From Nymphaea colorata (lineage: Eukaryota > Streptophyta > Magnoliopsida > Nymphaeales > Nymphaeaceae), in contig NC_045145.1 in NCBI RefSeq assembly GCF_008831285.2, positions 24,304,802 to 24,368,801 of the forward strand: DNA of 64,000 nucleotides, in the 5' to 3' direction. This document shows, piece by piece, positions 33,561 through 45,239 of the stretch. Numbering within the stretch: the stretch's first letter is position 1; the number at the start of each line of letters is the position of its first letter. The notes beneath the pieces are model-generated. The model was not told the origin of the DNA, made no database searches, and was given only the letters and a program-made list of their open reading frames with translations. A program made the position numbers and the translations under genes.

Positions 33561-34071
33561 ATTGAGTATAGATAGTTTAATAGCAGCGCAGTCGCAATGC
33601 GTGATTATTTTTTTAATAATTTTTTTAAATACGAAACAAATATAATTTGAAATATAATGAAATAAAGTAAAGTAAGATAAAATGGATAAACAAATAAACA
33701 AATAAAAAGCTGTTGTTCATATAAAAAAACATAAGTGTAAAAGAAATGCTTTTTGTTACAAATGGGGGACGACTCCGTTTTGAGTGACTTCAGACTAGTT
33801 TTAGATACGGATATAATGGGTGGTTTAGGTTTAAAAGCACCTCTTCGCATGAAAAACATAAAACAAAAGGAAAGTTCACGCATGCATGTGCGACGCTCAT
33901 AACATCAAATTTTGTGGTTTTGATCTCAGTCTTAGATTTTAAGTTTCAAATGCTTAATTTGGATCTAGATTTTGGTTTTGGGTCTAATTTGGATTCGATA
34001 ATTGGATTTTGGATTTAAATTTCGTGTTTGGGCACAGACAAGAATTCATTTTGGATTGAATAGTCGCGAAT
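33561..34071. other. AT-rich intergenic DNA
   Basis: Nothing recognised. 33900-34060 is made of degenerate TTTGGATTT/TTTTGGGTT-like words. Confidence 0.35.
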
Positions 34072-34311
34072 AAGGTTGGGCATCGGGTCGGGCCCGGGCC
34101 CTACAGCCATGCCCGGGTCGGCCCGGCCCGTTAGGCCCGGTAAGTAAAAAAATATATATATATTTTTTCAATTTTTTTGTTTTGATAATATGTTTTTATT
34201 CTTAATAAATATATTTATATTGAAAAAATATTATTTTATAATTAAAAATATTTTTTTAATTTAAATGGGCCAGGCCGGGCCGGGCCGGCCCGGCCAGATA
34301 CCCACCCTTAA
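34072..34311. mobile_element. MITE with GGGCC-rich ends and AT core
   Basis: The ends are inverted: AAGGTTGGGCATCGGGTCGG at the left, AAGGGTGGGTATCTGGCCGG at the right (minus strand). Both run into alternating GGGCC/GGCCC words, while the middle 100 bp is almost pure A/T. The flanks TCGCGAAT (34064-34071) and TCGCGAAC (34312-34319) match at 7 of 8 positions, consistent with an 8 bp hAT-type target duplication. Confidence 0.75.
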
Positions 34312-34556
34312 TCGCGAACTTGTTTTGGGTTTAGGATTTGGCTTAGGGTTTAAAAATAAAATACAATCTTTTGAAAAAAAAATTATGGTGATAATACACG
34401 GTTCGCTGATGATTTATTGGAAGATAATCATGAGTTATGATTTGTCAAATGGCTAACACTCCTCCTGTAATCCATGATTTTAAAAGACTGATGGATTATT
34501 GATGACAAAAACGAAGCAAAACAGTATCATAGTGTAACCCTCATTTTACTTTTGTA

Positions 34557-35130
34557 AGGTAAATGCTCCAAGTAAAAGGATTGCCTAATTGCAAAAGGGT
34601 TGCTAGAGTGCAGATATACCGAAAAATAACTATTAGGTTGAGTCTTTCTTTTTCATAAAAAGAACTGTAAATAGAGGAGACCGTGCGTTGTAGCATTAAG
34701 GTTAGAAAATGCAAGACCCGTTCCCTAAAAGGGTAGAAGTGAAACCTGAAATATATGAAATACGATGGTCGTCACTAAGCAGACGCAAGGCGTATGTCAG
34801 AGACTCTCACCTGTCCTGCTGCCTCTCTGGGGGTGACCTCACCTGTCCTGCTGCCTCTCTACATGACTGGGGTGTGGCTGTCTCACCTGCCTCTCTCAAG
34901 AGAGGCTCCCCCGTACTTCTATTTCTCTCTTCCCCCACCTCCCCCGTACTTCGATCTCTCTCTCCCCGACCCCCTCCCCCGTACTTCCATCTCTCTTTCT
35001 CTCCCCCTTTGTTTGTATGTGTTCCTCAAGACAACGATTTTGACTAATTGCCGTACTCAGCCTCCTCTTCACGTCACGCCCAATTGATTGAAGCTTCCAA
35101 CCTTCTTTTGCCCCACCCAACCACAGTAAA
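34557..35130 (+). promoter_or_regulatory. Upstream region and leader of G copy 2
   Basis: The part 34557-34760 is shared with copy 3 (55898-56090) and with the disrupted third site. At 34800-34865 a CTCACCTGTCCTGCTGCCTC stretch is repeated twice. At 34910-35000 a CCCCCGTACTTC plus CT-run unit repeats three times; copy 3 has a single CCCCGTACTTTC at 56685. The CT-rich stretch followed by TTTGTTTGT and CGATTTTGA is conserved with copy 3 and is probably 5' leader. No clear TATA box. Confidence 0.45.
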
Positions 35131-36607
35131 ATGTTTAGAATTGCTTTTCTTCTAAAAGGATTATGGTTTCAAGCCACCATGACAATTATATCGCGACTTA
35201 ATAGCGAAACACCTATGCCTTTACCCTCCACAACACCGCAGCGGCAAGAAATTATGCCTGGCATTTTACATCAAGGCACAGCAATCAACATAGAGATCAC
35301 TCGCGAGACACTTAGGTTTGCAGCAAAAATTTATATGCCCATACAGTTCTCTGGTATTCTTTCCCTTATACAGATTTGCTTCGTGGAGAAGCTACCAGCA
35401 GATTGGCTCGTCTTCCCTTTGATTTTGGTGCTTTGCATGCTGACACTTTCATTTTTGCTTTCGACGTATGTTCTCCCAATATCTCTTCCTATTCTGGGAC
35501 TTGGAACCAATGAGGACAGTCGAAACCATATTATGAAGATTTATGTAGTCCTTATGCAGCTCTCTTTGATGATTGTCGTTGGAACGTGCGTGACTCATCT
35601 AATTATCCTTCAACTGTCACAAGGTAAATGAGTCTAATCTTCGTCCCTTCAACTGTCACAAGGTAAATGAGTCTAATCTTCGTCCCTCCTCACTTAATTT
35701 CATCTTTCCATACATTTTTGAAAAGATGCGTCTATTTCACCCAAATTTTTGCATGGAATTAATATCCTTTTTTTTGCCCAATTTTGTCATAAATTTCATT
35801 TTACATACTAAATTATTTTTATGTTTTATATTCTAGAACGTTTCCCTATTAATATTCTTCCAATGTTTCTGAAATGTACTTCATTGGACTTGACCATGTC
35901 CAGACTTTTCTTAACATGACATTTAAAAAAAAAATCAACTTTTATATGAAATTTTAAAACATTAATTTTGCCCTTCTAGTGAAAATAAAATTTAAAAAAA
36001 ACAAATTTTCTTTTGTACACCGACACAGCAGTTATGTGGACAGCGCATAGCTAGAATGTGAAGACAAAAAACATATAAAGCAAATCTAGGTTTTTAAAGG
36101 CAATACTAGTTTTTGTACTTTTTAACACAACAAGGTAATACTTATTGTAAAAAAAAAATTGAACGACAAGTTTAGAATATCTATTGTTAATTAGGTTATT
36201 ATAAATTGAAACCTGAGTCTGTTCTTTGCTTTAGTGAGGTATGGGTGAAAGCTAAAGAAAATTTACGGGACCACCCAATGAAGTTGGCGGCATTGAAGTG
36301 GTTGTTGAATGAAAAAGATTTTAAGGGTGCGAATTGGAACAAAATTGCATGTTAGGATCTTATAAGCAACGAAAAAAAAAAATCACTAGTTCGGCTCTGT
36401 CACTACTATATATAATGAAGTTCACTATTAGCTTTTTGTTATCATTCTAGTAGATCTAGTAGCTATCTGTTTTTCTAGCTGATGCTGCAAAGTCGCAGAT
36501 CTGCCTATAGATTAATTGAGGAATTTTTATGAAATGGAAAGCAAAGTCGTAGATCTGCCTGTAGATTAATTGGAAAGTGAATTTGCAGATACCAGACAAA
36601 CTTTCAG

Positions 36608-36646
<39 letters not shown>

Positions 36647-37509
36647 GAAAATCTAATTGTGACTTTGGTTTTTAGGAGTCACCCGACCATCTAATCAGGG
36701 TCATAGTATTTAACATGATGGAGGGGTAAGAACAAAACAAGGAAAAAATGGTGATGGTCTTTTTGTCATCTAATATTAGTTCAGATTTTTTTTTCTTGTT
36801 TTTCTTTCAATAATCCATCCACATCAGATGAACATACATAATTAAATAACTTTGTAACTCTGGATAACTAAAGTCATTATTCACTCACTGTGTGTATATA
36901 TAAATGTGTTGATGCTAGACAGATAAAGAAAATCCCTAGCTTTTCATAATACATTACTAGATATTATGCATTCCGTGATATTATGCATTCTGTGGTGTGT
37001 TTCAGCATGAGGTGGCCATGATTGTTTAGTTAGAATCATTTGATCCAACATGATGAATGGTTAAGAAAAAAATAAGGAGAAAAAATTTATCGGTATTTCT
37101 CCTTATTTTTTTCTTACCAATAGTCATGTTGGATCAAATGATTCTAACTAAACAATCATGGCCACCTCATGCTGAAACACACCATGGAACGCATAATATA
37201 CAGTAATGTATTGTGAAAAGCTAGGGATTTTCTTTATCTGTCTGGCATCAACACATTTATATATACACAGTGAGTGAATAATGACTTTAGTTATCCAGAG
37301 TCACATAGTTATTTAATTATGCATGTTCATCTGATGTAGATGGATTATTGAAAGAAAAACAAAAAAAAAGTGTGAACTAATATTAGATGACGAAAAGACC
37401 ATCACCATTTTTTCCTTGTTTTGTTCTTACCCATCCATCATGTTAAATACTATGACCCTGATTAGATGGTTGGGTGACTCCGAAAAACCAAAGTCACAAT
37501 TAGATTTCC

Positions 37510-37546
<37 letters not shown>

Positions 37547-37954
37547 CTGAAAGTTTGTCTTGTATATGCAAATACGCTTTCCTATTAATCTATAGGCAGA
37601 TCTACGACTTTGCTTTCCATTTCATAAAAATTTCTCAATTAATCTACAGGCAGATATGCGACTTTGCACCATCAGCGAGAAAAACAAATAGCTACTAGAT
37701 CTACTAGGGATATTATGCTTTCCATGCTGTGTTTCAGCATGAGGTGGCCATGATTGTTTAGTTAGAATCATTTGATCCAACATGATGAATGGTTAAAAAA
37801 AAAGGAGAAAAAATTTATCGGTATTATCGTCATCTAATGTTAGTTTACATAATTTTCTTTTTGTTTTTTCATCATCTAATATTAGTTCATAATTTTGTCT
37901 CTTTGTTTTTATTTCAAACATCCATATGTTTATGGATGATCTTAGTTGTGTATG

Positions 37955-38021
<67 letters not shown>

Positions 38022-39277
38022 CCAATTTCATATGACATTTTTTTCCACCAAGAACGTTTTGTGAAACTCCTTGGCCTCCAAACTTGAAGTGTCCTGCTTT
38101 TACGTGATTCACAGGCTTCAACAAACAATCAATATTTCACTTTCATGATCAAAGGTGTAGCTTGTAGTAGCCGTTCTTAGTCAATCATTCATAATATAAA
38201 AAAAAAAACATTTTCTTTCTTGGTAAATCTACCAAGGGCTATAGTCATAGTGATCCTCCTATTTAACTACTTCAACCATTTTTGAATATGAAGGTTTGAG
38301 CATCTATAGATGATTCCCCATCCACTACCCTTTTCCAAATTTTTGGTCTCGAATATACAATACGGATCCTTCCTTTGCAGTCTATCAAACTGACCTTTGC
38401 AACCCAACCCCTGTTTCTCAAGTTCATAATTGGTCTCTTGCTTTTTTTCATTTTTTTTATCTATTTTATCTACTAAACAAAAAAAATTAATATAATAAAA
38501 ATTTGACTCTTGACAGTGATATATGTTGTATATGTATATCTTATTGGTGAAACAATATATAGAATACAAAATGGAAAGAAGACTAGGCGAAAATTAAAAA
38601 ATAAGGAAGATCAGCATATGAGATATAAATAATGACTCATAAATCAAGTTCGGGTTCGAATTCCATACATTATCTATATCCTTATATACATATAATTCTA
38701 GATGGGATTGCAGATCAAATTACGATTATAATCTTATACTTATAATAAGAAGAAGATAACTTTCTTGACCAATCCCTTTGTCCCTTGCTCTTCGAGAAAC
38801 AGAAAGGACATTTTCGAGTTTGAATTTGTCCATTTGGAATCGGGTTTCTTTTCTTTCCTTCCCTTTTTCATTTATTTCCTTTCATCGTTTCAAACTTTAT
38901 TTTTCTATAGTAGCCTAGTTTCCAATTAGTTTAGTATAGGAATGATTTGTAAGGTGTCCCATATGTAGAAATCCATATTATTTATGTCATTCAAAAGATC
39001 CTTCTTTGTTTACTTTCTTCTTACTACGGAAAAGTTCTTCCCCAACAAGTGGATCCCGCTCTAATAGCTCTGAATAAATCAAATACATGCATTAAGATAT
39101 GAAGGCTTCTTATTCCACAACAACAAAAATACTTTTTCATTCTTTCTTATACTAGGGAATTCTGCTTGGAACTATATGTATAATTTGTTTGTGTGTTGCA
39201 CTTTGATTTTTCCCATGCATATATAGGGATGGAGGGAGACCACTAATTTTCTTGTTCCTGAAATTTCAGGTCACTAG
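35131..39277 (+). CDS. G-family small membrane protein, copy 2 (two exons, large intron)
   Basis: Model: exon 1 35131-35623, intron of 3646 bp, exon 2 39270-39277; 166 residues. The start context CAGTAAAATG matches the other copies. The N-terminus is MFRIAFLLKGLWF, followed by the Pro/Gln linker (PLPSTTPQRQEI). Relative to copies 1 and 3 about 15 residues of the Ser-rich segment are missing, in frame. Then QICFVEKLPADW and two hydrophobic segments, VFPLILVLCMLTLSFLL and VVLMQLSLMIVVGTCV. The donor is CAAG then GTAAAT, the acceptor ATTTCAG. The intron holds a 1.26 kb foldback, long TA arrays and plastid DNA; whether it is spliced efficiently is unknown. If not, an in-frame TGA 7 bases beyond the donor gives almost the same protein. 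Confidence 0.6.
36449..37706. repeat. 1.26 kb near-perfect foldback in the intron of G copy 2
   Basis: The left arm 36449-37080 and right arm 37098-37706 are inverted copies around a 17 bp loop. Matching landmarks from outside in are AGTAGATCTAGTAGCT, the TA array (36609-36643 against 37513-37544), ATCTAATTGTGACTTTG, GGTGATGGTC, ATTCACTCACTG and AGGTGGCCATGATTG. Differences are few. A transcript would form a very long hairpin. Related single-arm sequence lies in the same intron at 37720-37860 and in the intron of G copy 3 at 57880-58300, so the foldback arose by inverted duplication of intron sequence. Confidence 0.9.
37707..37860 (+). repeat. Extra partial copy of the foldback arm
   Basis: Repeats the inner left-arm sequence (landmarks TTTCAGCATGAGGTGGCCAT, TTGATCCAACATGATGAATG) directly after the foldback, in left-arm orientation. 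Confidence 0.85.
37957..38019. repeat. (TA)n array in G copy 2 intron
   Basis: About 31 TA units. Confidence 0.95.
38150..39130 (-). other. psbD: Plastid-derived DNA (NUPT): psbD start and its upstream spacer
   Basis: On the minus strand, GGAGGATCACT is followed by an ATG at about 38243 and MTIALGRFTKKEN, the N-terminus of photosystem II D2, with its ribosome-binding sequence. The coding part decays within about 60-90 bp. Upstream on that strand (up to about 39130) lies sequence with the feel of the plastid trnT-psbD spacer, including CAAATTTTTGGTCTCGAA- and GGGTTCGAATTCC-type words. I infer one insertion of about 0.9-1 kb. It sits inside the intron of G copy 2 and is absent from copies 1 and 3, so it arrived after the duplication. 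It is not expected to be functional in the nucleus. Confidence 0.75.
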
Positions 39278-39345
39278 TGGGCAATTGAGAATTTTGTGCT
39301 TTGCCAGGCAATGCGATAAGGAAATAATGCATAACTACCCTTTTC

Positions 39346-39794
39346 GGATTGATAATCAAAAGGGGCTTGTGCAGAAGGTTTTCATAAATAATTATATTAG
39401 GACAGATAAATCTTATGGATTCAGGGCCCTGATTACCATGGAGGATCATTCATTATTGCTGCTACAGCAAGGGGAGATTGTATGGTCTAGGGAGGAAGGA
39501 CTTGCCTCAATCATGGATACTACGACATCCGAACTACCAGTGGAAAAAGAAGGTGTTTCAGTTGCCAAAGTTGAGGAGAATCTGTTTGAGTGGCTCAAGG
39601 TATTTCCAAGAGTTCCCTATTTTCCAGTTTAGCTTTGCCTTGGCTTCAAACGTCTGTGGTTTTGTTCTTGGGGAGTTTTATTTTCCATTGCTGAAAAAAA
39701 AAGTCTCTCCATTTGTTTTGCTGTTTCTTTCTGTTTGAGTCACTTTAACCCTGATTAAGTGGTCACTTGTTGATGTACTTCAATAAGACATTGT
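39346..39794 (+). pseudogene. EMC1: EMC1 fragment (ER membrane protein complex subunit 1): one exon with intron flanks
   Basis: EMC1 is the large luminal beta-propeller subunit of the ER insertase. Here an acceptor (GGGGCTTGTGCAG) is followed by a 225 bp exon, 39375-39599, 75 codons without a stop. Segments KVFINNYIRTDKSYGFRAL, MEDHSLLLLQQGEIVWSRE and TTSELPVEKEGVSVAKVEEN are characteristic of plant EMC1. The exon ends TGGCTCAAG then GTATTT, a donor, and about 190 bp of presumed intron follows. No other EMC1 exon is nearby. The fragment fills the left breakpoint of the 1.4 kb inversion in this block and shows no transposon ends. I recognise the family from memory of its conserved motifs. Confidence 0.8.
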
Positions 39795-41375
39795 ACATTG
39801 ATATGTGGATGCATCCATGATTTTTCAAATACGACGCACACAGAGATCTGTCAGCAATAAAAAAAGTCACCTAATTAACTTTAACAACTAAGACTTTTCT
39901 GCTTAGTTAAAAGCATCGGCCATAACTTTATTTTTGCCAGGTTAGTAACTTTATTTAAGAACATGAGAATTATCCAGTTTCAAATTTAATATACTGAGGA
40001 CTTTCCTGCATAACTTTCACAAGATGTTTCCCCTTAACATTGACATTAAAAAAACTATTGTTCACATAGATAAGGTATCTTATTCACCTTACTCATCAGC
40101 TCAGCTAATTAATAAGGTTGTGCTTCGTTAACAGAAGATTTTTTGATGAATGGCACAAAGTTAAATTAGCCGTAAGTATTTTTCAATCACATTGCCAAAT
40201 GATCACCATGTGCTCTTCGGATCAAAATTTCCTTTTAATTTAGTAACTTAATTAGTACCACGTCACTTAGCTATAGCAGGAACCCTTAAACTAAAGTTGT
40301 TGACCTGGCAAATACAAGTATGTATAGGCTGAAGTTTGACGTCCTATTTATACTTAATTTCATCCGGGCCTTATTAACCGCTGCGACTTCATGTGAAACG
40401 ATTTTGCTTAAGGACATGGTGAGAATGTTATTCTTTTAAAATTCATGAATGTGAATAACTATGTAAGCAGTCCTGTTAAAGTCCCATAAGGAAGATCACT
40501 TCACCAACGTCCATAAACTTGCCTTGGGAGACACAGAAAGAATCGAGAATTATATTAATGCCATCTTAGGGTTCAGTATGTCAAACGACAGAAAATATTC
40601 CAGGGTCTGTGATCTTTTTTTTGCAAGTTGGCCTTCGTTTTTTACAACTTCGTATCTAAAAATTAAGTGTTTTACAAGAATAATCACATAAATGCAAAAT
40701 TGTCTGTTAAATTTGGGACAATGACATGCACCTTGTTCCTGCAAAAGGACCAGAATTCCAAGGCTTGGGGCGGAGTACTTATAGCAAGCATTACTTGCCA
40801 TCACATATATAAGGAGATCATATTTAAACAAAAATGCTCCCTTTTTTTCATCTTGCACATACATTCTGGAGGAAGCTCCAGTTCATAATCAAATGACTAA
40901 TTAAAATTGCAGTCGGCAGAGTTGGATATATAGTCAGACTGTCACTAAATAAAAAAAAAAGTCTGAATGATCAATTTCCATGCCTTTCAATTCAAGAACT
41001 CGATACATTCTTCCAGAACCTACAAATCATACATTAGCAAGAAGCAAACATGATACATAGATGTTGGGGTGGTGTTGTTGAGGACGATAACCACAGGCGT
41101 ACGGTAGAATCAGCTAGCTCATATTAATTATAATTATTGTCAAAACTGCGTACATCTATTTGAAATATTATCCATTCGTGATTCATCTGTTCTGCAATAG
41201 CAGGAAAAGCTTCCACAAATGCACAGGAAACGATTGAGATAAACACACCAACAAAACAAAAAATATGGACGACAGAAAAGAATAATTGTAAAGTTGGTTA
41301 AGTACCCCTCTACACGTTCCATGACCAAATTAGATCAGTCATTGCAAATTTATATCCATGGTAGCATATAGACGC

Positions 41376-41378
<3 letters not shown>

Positions 41379-41437
<59 letters not shown>

Positions 41438-41447
41438 TGTGTGTGTG
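41379..41447. repeat. (TA)n(TG)n array
   Basis: About 28 TA units, then about 7 TG units. The matching array in unit 3 (60447-60472) is far shorter. Confidence 0.95.
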
Positions 41448-43130
41448 AATTATCTACTAATACAAATTGTTGGGACGATGCATAAGGTTGTTCTACAGGA
41501 GATGATGAGGCGGAGAGGAGAGTAAGAGACTTCCTCCCACACGTTGAAGGCTGATTACTTGGGCGTATATTTGTAAATTGTTTTTTTAAATAATGTGGAC
41601 TTTATATTCCAAGTTGTGGAGCAAAGAACTAATATACATAGCTGAAAATTTTCAAATGAATTCGATCTTCTACAACATGGACGGGAAGTTCTTGTAGATT
41701 TTTGGACGCATATAGATTTTGAGTTTATAAATTTCGGGTGATTCAATTTCTTCTGATTGATCGATTCCAGCTGTGTTTTGCAATACCCCCAGCACTCCTT
41801 TCCTGACCACCGAGAGAGCCCGTCCGCTGATTCAAACACGTCCTATATATGGCTTTCTCTTTTAAAAACTTGGACTTGGATATAGATCCACTCGGCCTTG
41901 AATGAAAACCAAAACTACCCCAAGATTCAGACTCAACTCCTGAAACTCCCCCACAAGGAGATATTTTGTCCTGCAGTTCTTCCAGCAAAAGTACTGAGGG
42001 AAAAATATATCATATTTTTTAAGATAATCTGATACAAGAACTGGATTCTTCCAGCAAAAGTACTGTTACGGGGATTTTGAGACTAGTTTTCTTACTTATC
42101 TTTCCTTTCTCATTATTTGACCTACATTATCTATGTTGCCTTCATTTACTATTATTTTCTATCATCAGAACATTCTCCCCATATCTCAAGATGGATTACC
42201 AGCAAAACGTATAAATAATATATTTAATTACCAATCTAATGCTAAACACATGTGTTAGATCCAAATTTGACGGCTAAACGTAGGGTCCAAAACAGATTAC
42301 ATGAAATCTGTTGAGGTCGAATTCAATTAACGCTAGATCCGATAGGGCTTATCCTTGGGCCTTCACTCGTTACAACCTAAGAAATTGACTACTCTGATTT
42401 CTTACAAGTTACAATCCAAGAGAAGACTAAGATGCTAATTTAGAGTACTCAAGGGAACTCCTTTGTTAACCTAGACATCAAATAGAGAAGACCGAGTTGT
42501 CAAGCGCAGGGGCTGGAGCTAGGAATTTTTTGTCGCAGGGGCTAAACTATAGTTTTAAAATTTTAATAAGAGCTGAAATAGAAATTTTCAAACTTTTTTA
42601 TATATAATAAACTAAAATTTTTTAGATTTACATATAAAATTTTGAAGTTTTTAAAATCTGAGGAGGGGAAGGGTTAAGGCCCTGCAGTTTTCCCCTTCCC
42701 TTCGCCCTTGGTGAAGGGGTCCCACTTATATTTCAAACCACGTCATATGGTTTGAAATAGCAAAGGTTCAGGTGAGAGGTAGGGAATACCACTATATGAG
42801 CAAGAGGCTGAACCATCTCAAAACCTAGGTGGTCTTACAATACATCATTCAACTTAAGTACCGTGCATTGCCATCGTTTACAATGTAGAAGAGGAGTAGC
42901 ACCCATGAAAATAGAACTGAAGACACTTCGATCACACATCACTCAACCCAACCTGCTACGCTACATCCCTCCTGACCTGAAAAAAAGCATCGGTTACAAG
43001 TGAGCTTCCAAACAAAGGATCTATCTTGCAGTCAAAAATTCATGGTAATCAAGACCACAGGCTCAGAAGCCGCAGGTGCATGCGCTTCAAGAGATGCAGA
43101 TTTCTGGATTTCATACAATTAACCCTACCC

Positions 43131-45239
43131 ACAACCAGTTGTGCATCTTATTATACAGAGACAATCATACAACCGAACTTAGACAATTTTATTCTCATTG
43201 CAAAAAAATGGCTTTATCAATTTGGATGCAATACCAGTGTAGCAATTGCCGCAGCGGTCTTAGAAAGGGCCGGAATTCCTTGTTCATTCTTGGGCTTAAC
43301 ATCGGGACCCACTGTCATCGCCAGATCGAGGCTCTTTCGTTAAATAGGAACCAATTGCACGAGCATTCGTAGGTCTGTGACTCGATTTCGGCTAACTGGT
43401 CAAGCCCGTACCTAGATCCAAAACCATCGATTAAGCCTGGTAAGGTTTGAATAAAGTAACTCTTATTAAATCTGAAACGAAATATTATGTCGCAAATATT
43501 AGATTCTTGATACAAAATTTCAACAATTATATACTTCGCAAATTTTATCAAGATCTACAAACAAGTCTTCCTTGAAATTTATATGCTTAATTAACAAAAT
43601 TTTAGTTTAACGGGTAGATAAAATTCATCATTTAACGGGTAAATGTATAGGAACCAAAACCGGGTGATCCGCAGAATTTAACGGGTAAATAAGTTTCTCT
43701 AATGTTCATGTTCATTGAAAGAAGGGAAGCATTCATACCGCGATTTTCATCAAATATTCCATGTGGATTGTTCTATATAGAAAAACTCGAAACATTCGTA
43801 CTTATGAGATAGTTCAGAAGTCCACTATTATTTGTGATTTTATTGGATTCTTGATACCAAATTTTGTTATCAAGAGAAAACAAAAGGTTTTTTTTTTAAA
43901 TCGACAAAAAAAAATCAGTGGAAAGTGGACGGCTTTAACTTTCACCGCCTTCACATCTGGAATTGTACAATTAACTGTTAGTCTTTGGATAACAAAAAAA
44001 ATTTTGGTTCCGACTGGTGCGAGTACTCTCTTAGAAATATGCTGTCCTGATCACTACAGAAATGTTTGACCGATTGAAAAATTTCACACCAACATTGGCA
44101 GGATGAAAAATTTTACAACTTTTCACTTTATTAAGTGCCTTTTAACGCTGCTTAGTTGATCTTTAAGCAAAAGTTTGACGGCAGCCCTGTATCAGCAAGA
44201 TGAGGCCGCACTAAAGCCAATACGGTATTAGTGAAGCTGGTTATATGCATAGGCATGTATATTATACATTCATTTCTGAATCTGAACCTGAATTTTGAAC
44301 TGAATTTGGCCAATTTCGAAATATAAGGACATTGAATATATGATATTTATTTCAAAATGAATCTTATCAGAATCCTATTAGATATTTATGTATATCCAAC
44401 TCCAAATCCTATCGAGCATTTCTTAAATCTGAATTGGATCTGATTTCTTGATCGGATGTTAGTTTTTTTTTTCATATCTGATTTTCTTCAAACGGTTCAA
44501 TCAGATATCGGATGCAAATCTAATACATTGACATCCCTAACCGCAATACACGTTCCACCCCTACAAAGCTACAAAACTCTCATTAAAGGAGATGGATCTT
44601 GCAGTACCAGAGGAGGAACCGGCTGTTAAGATGAGTGGTGCCACCAGCCGGATATCCTGGCAAGGTCTCCAAGTAATAAAGGAAAAGAAACTTTTCAAAA
44701 CCAACCGTGAAAGAATTCGAACCTGCTTATATCAAAACCAGCCGGTAGCTCTTGATTTCGTATGACACATATGAAGGAAAACAGTACACGCTAAACGATG
44801 GGGAAAACAAAAATAAAGATCAATGCTGGTTAAGAAAAAGAAAATCAATTATTATAAAAGCTTTATATACAGAAAAAAAAAGTAAACGAATTTTTCAAAT
44901 ATTATGTTCGCTTAATCATATAAAAGAAATAAAAGGAAAATAAAAAAACTAGGCAAGTTAGTTGGTCTGCAAGAAAGTTTCAGTTTCAAAAAATGTCCCA
45001 TGCATATTAAAAGCACCGTGAACCATATGGAGATTGGACACTTCAATTGAAGGTTACCGACTTGAAAAAGGATACGCTATCCAAATCTAAATTCACGAAT
45101 TGAAATCCTTTCGAAATCTAATTTTTTTTAATAATGTTGGAATGCAAATCTGACTTTTAAACCAAATCCAAACCACTAGGGGCAGAATCATATTTTTTTG
45201 ATGAGGCAGTCTGAATTAAAGTTTTTAAATTTTAACTAG
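43131..45239. other. Inter-unit DNA with small repeats
   Basis: 43131-43560 shows nothing I can name; the plus frame 43026-43343 has no family signature. 43870-44170 is an inverted copy of the D-block repeat (49465-49800 and 53830-54120; landmark ATCACTACAGAAATGTTTGA). 44270-44545 resembles the interior and right end (TTGACATCCCTA) of the MITE at 12602. 44580-45240 is unclassified. Confidence 0.45.

Larger units (their letters stand above)
39190..43130 (+). repeat. Block E, copy in unit 2, rearranged
   Basis: It aligns with 58740-62130 at both ends: 39190-39345 direct, then 41270-43130 direct. The middle, 39795-41270, aligns only in inverted orientation to about 58905-60282, and 39346-39794 has no counterpart because it is host EMC1 sequence. 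Unit 0 (1-515) keeps the uninverted order, so this copy is the changed one. Confidence 0.85.

Noticed and set aside
37789-38128. Tyr/Ile repeat proteins over the TA array
   Set aside because: They are translations of a (TA)n microsatellite with no conserved flanks.
38640-38670. Possible tRNA gene (GGGTTCGAATTCC T-arm-like word)
   Set aside because: No acceptor stem or anticodon arm can be built around it; it belongs to the plastid-derived spacer.
44752-44943. Lys-rich plus frame as another plastid gene piece
   Set aside because: It looks vaguely plastid-like, but I could match no motif; it is probably chance AT-rich coding.
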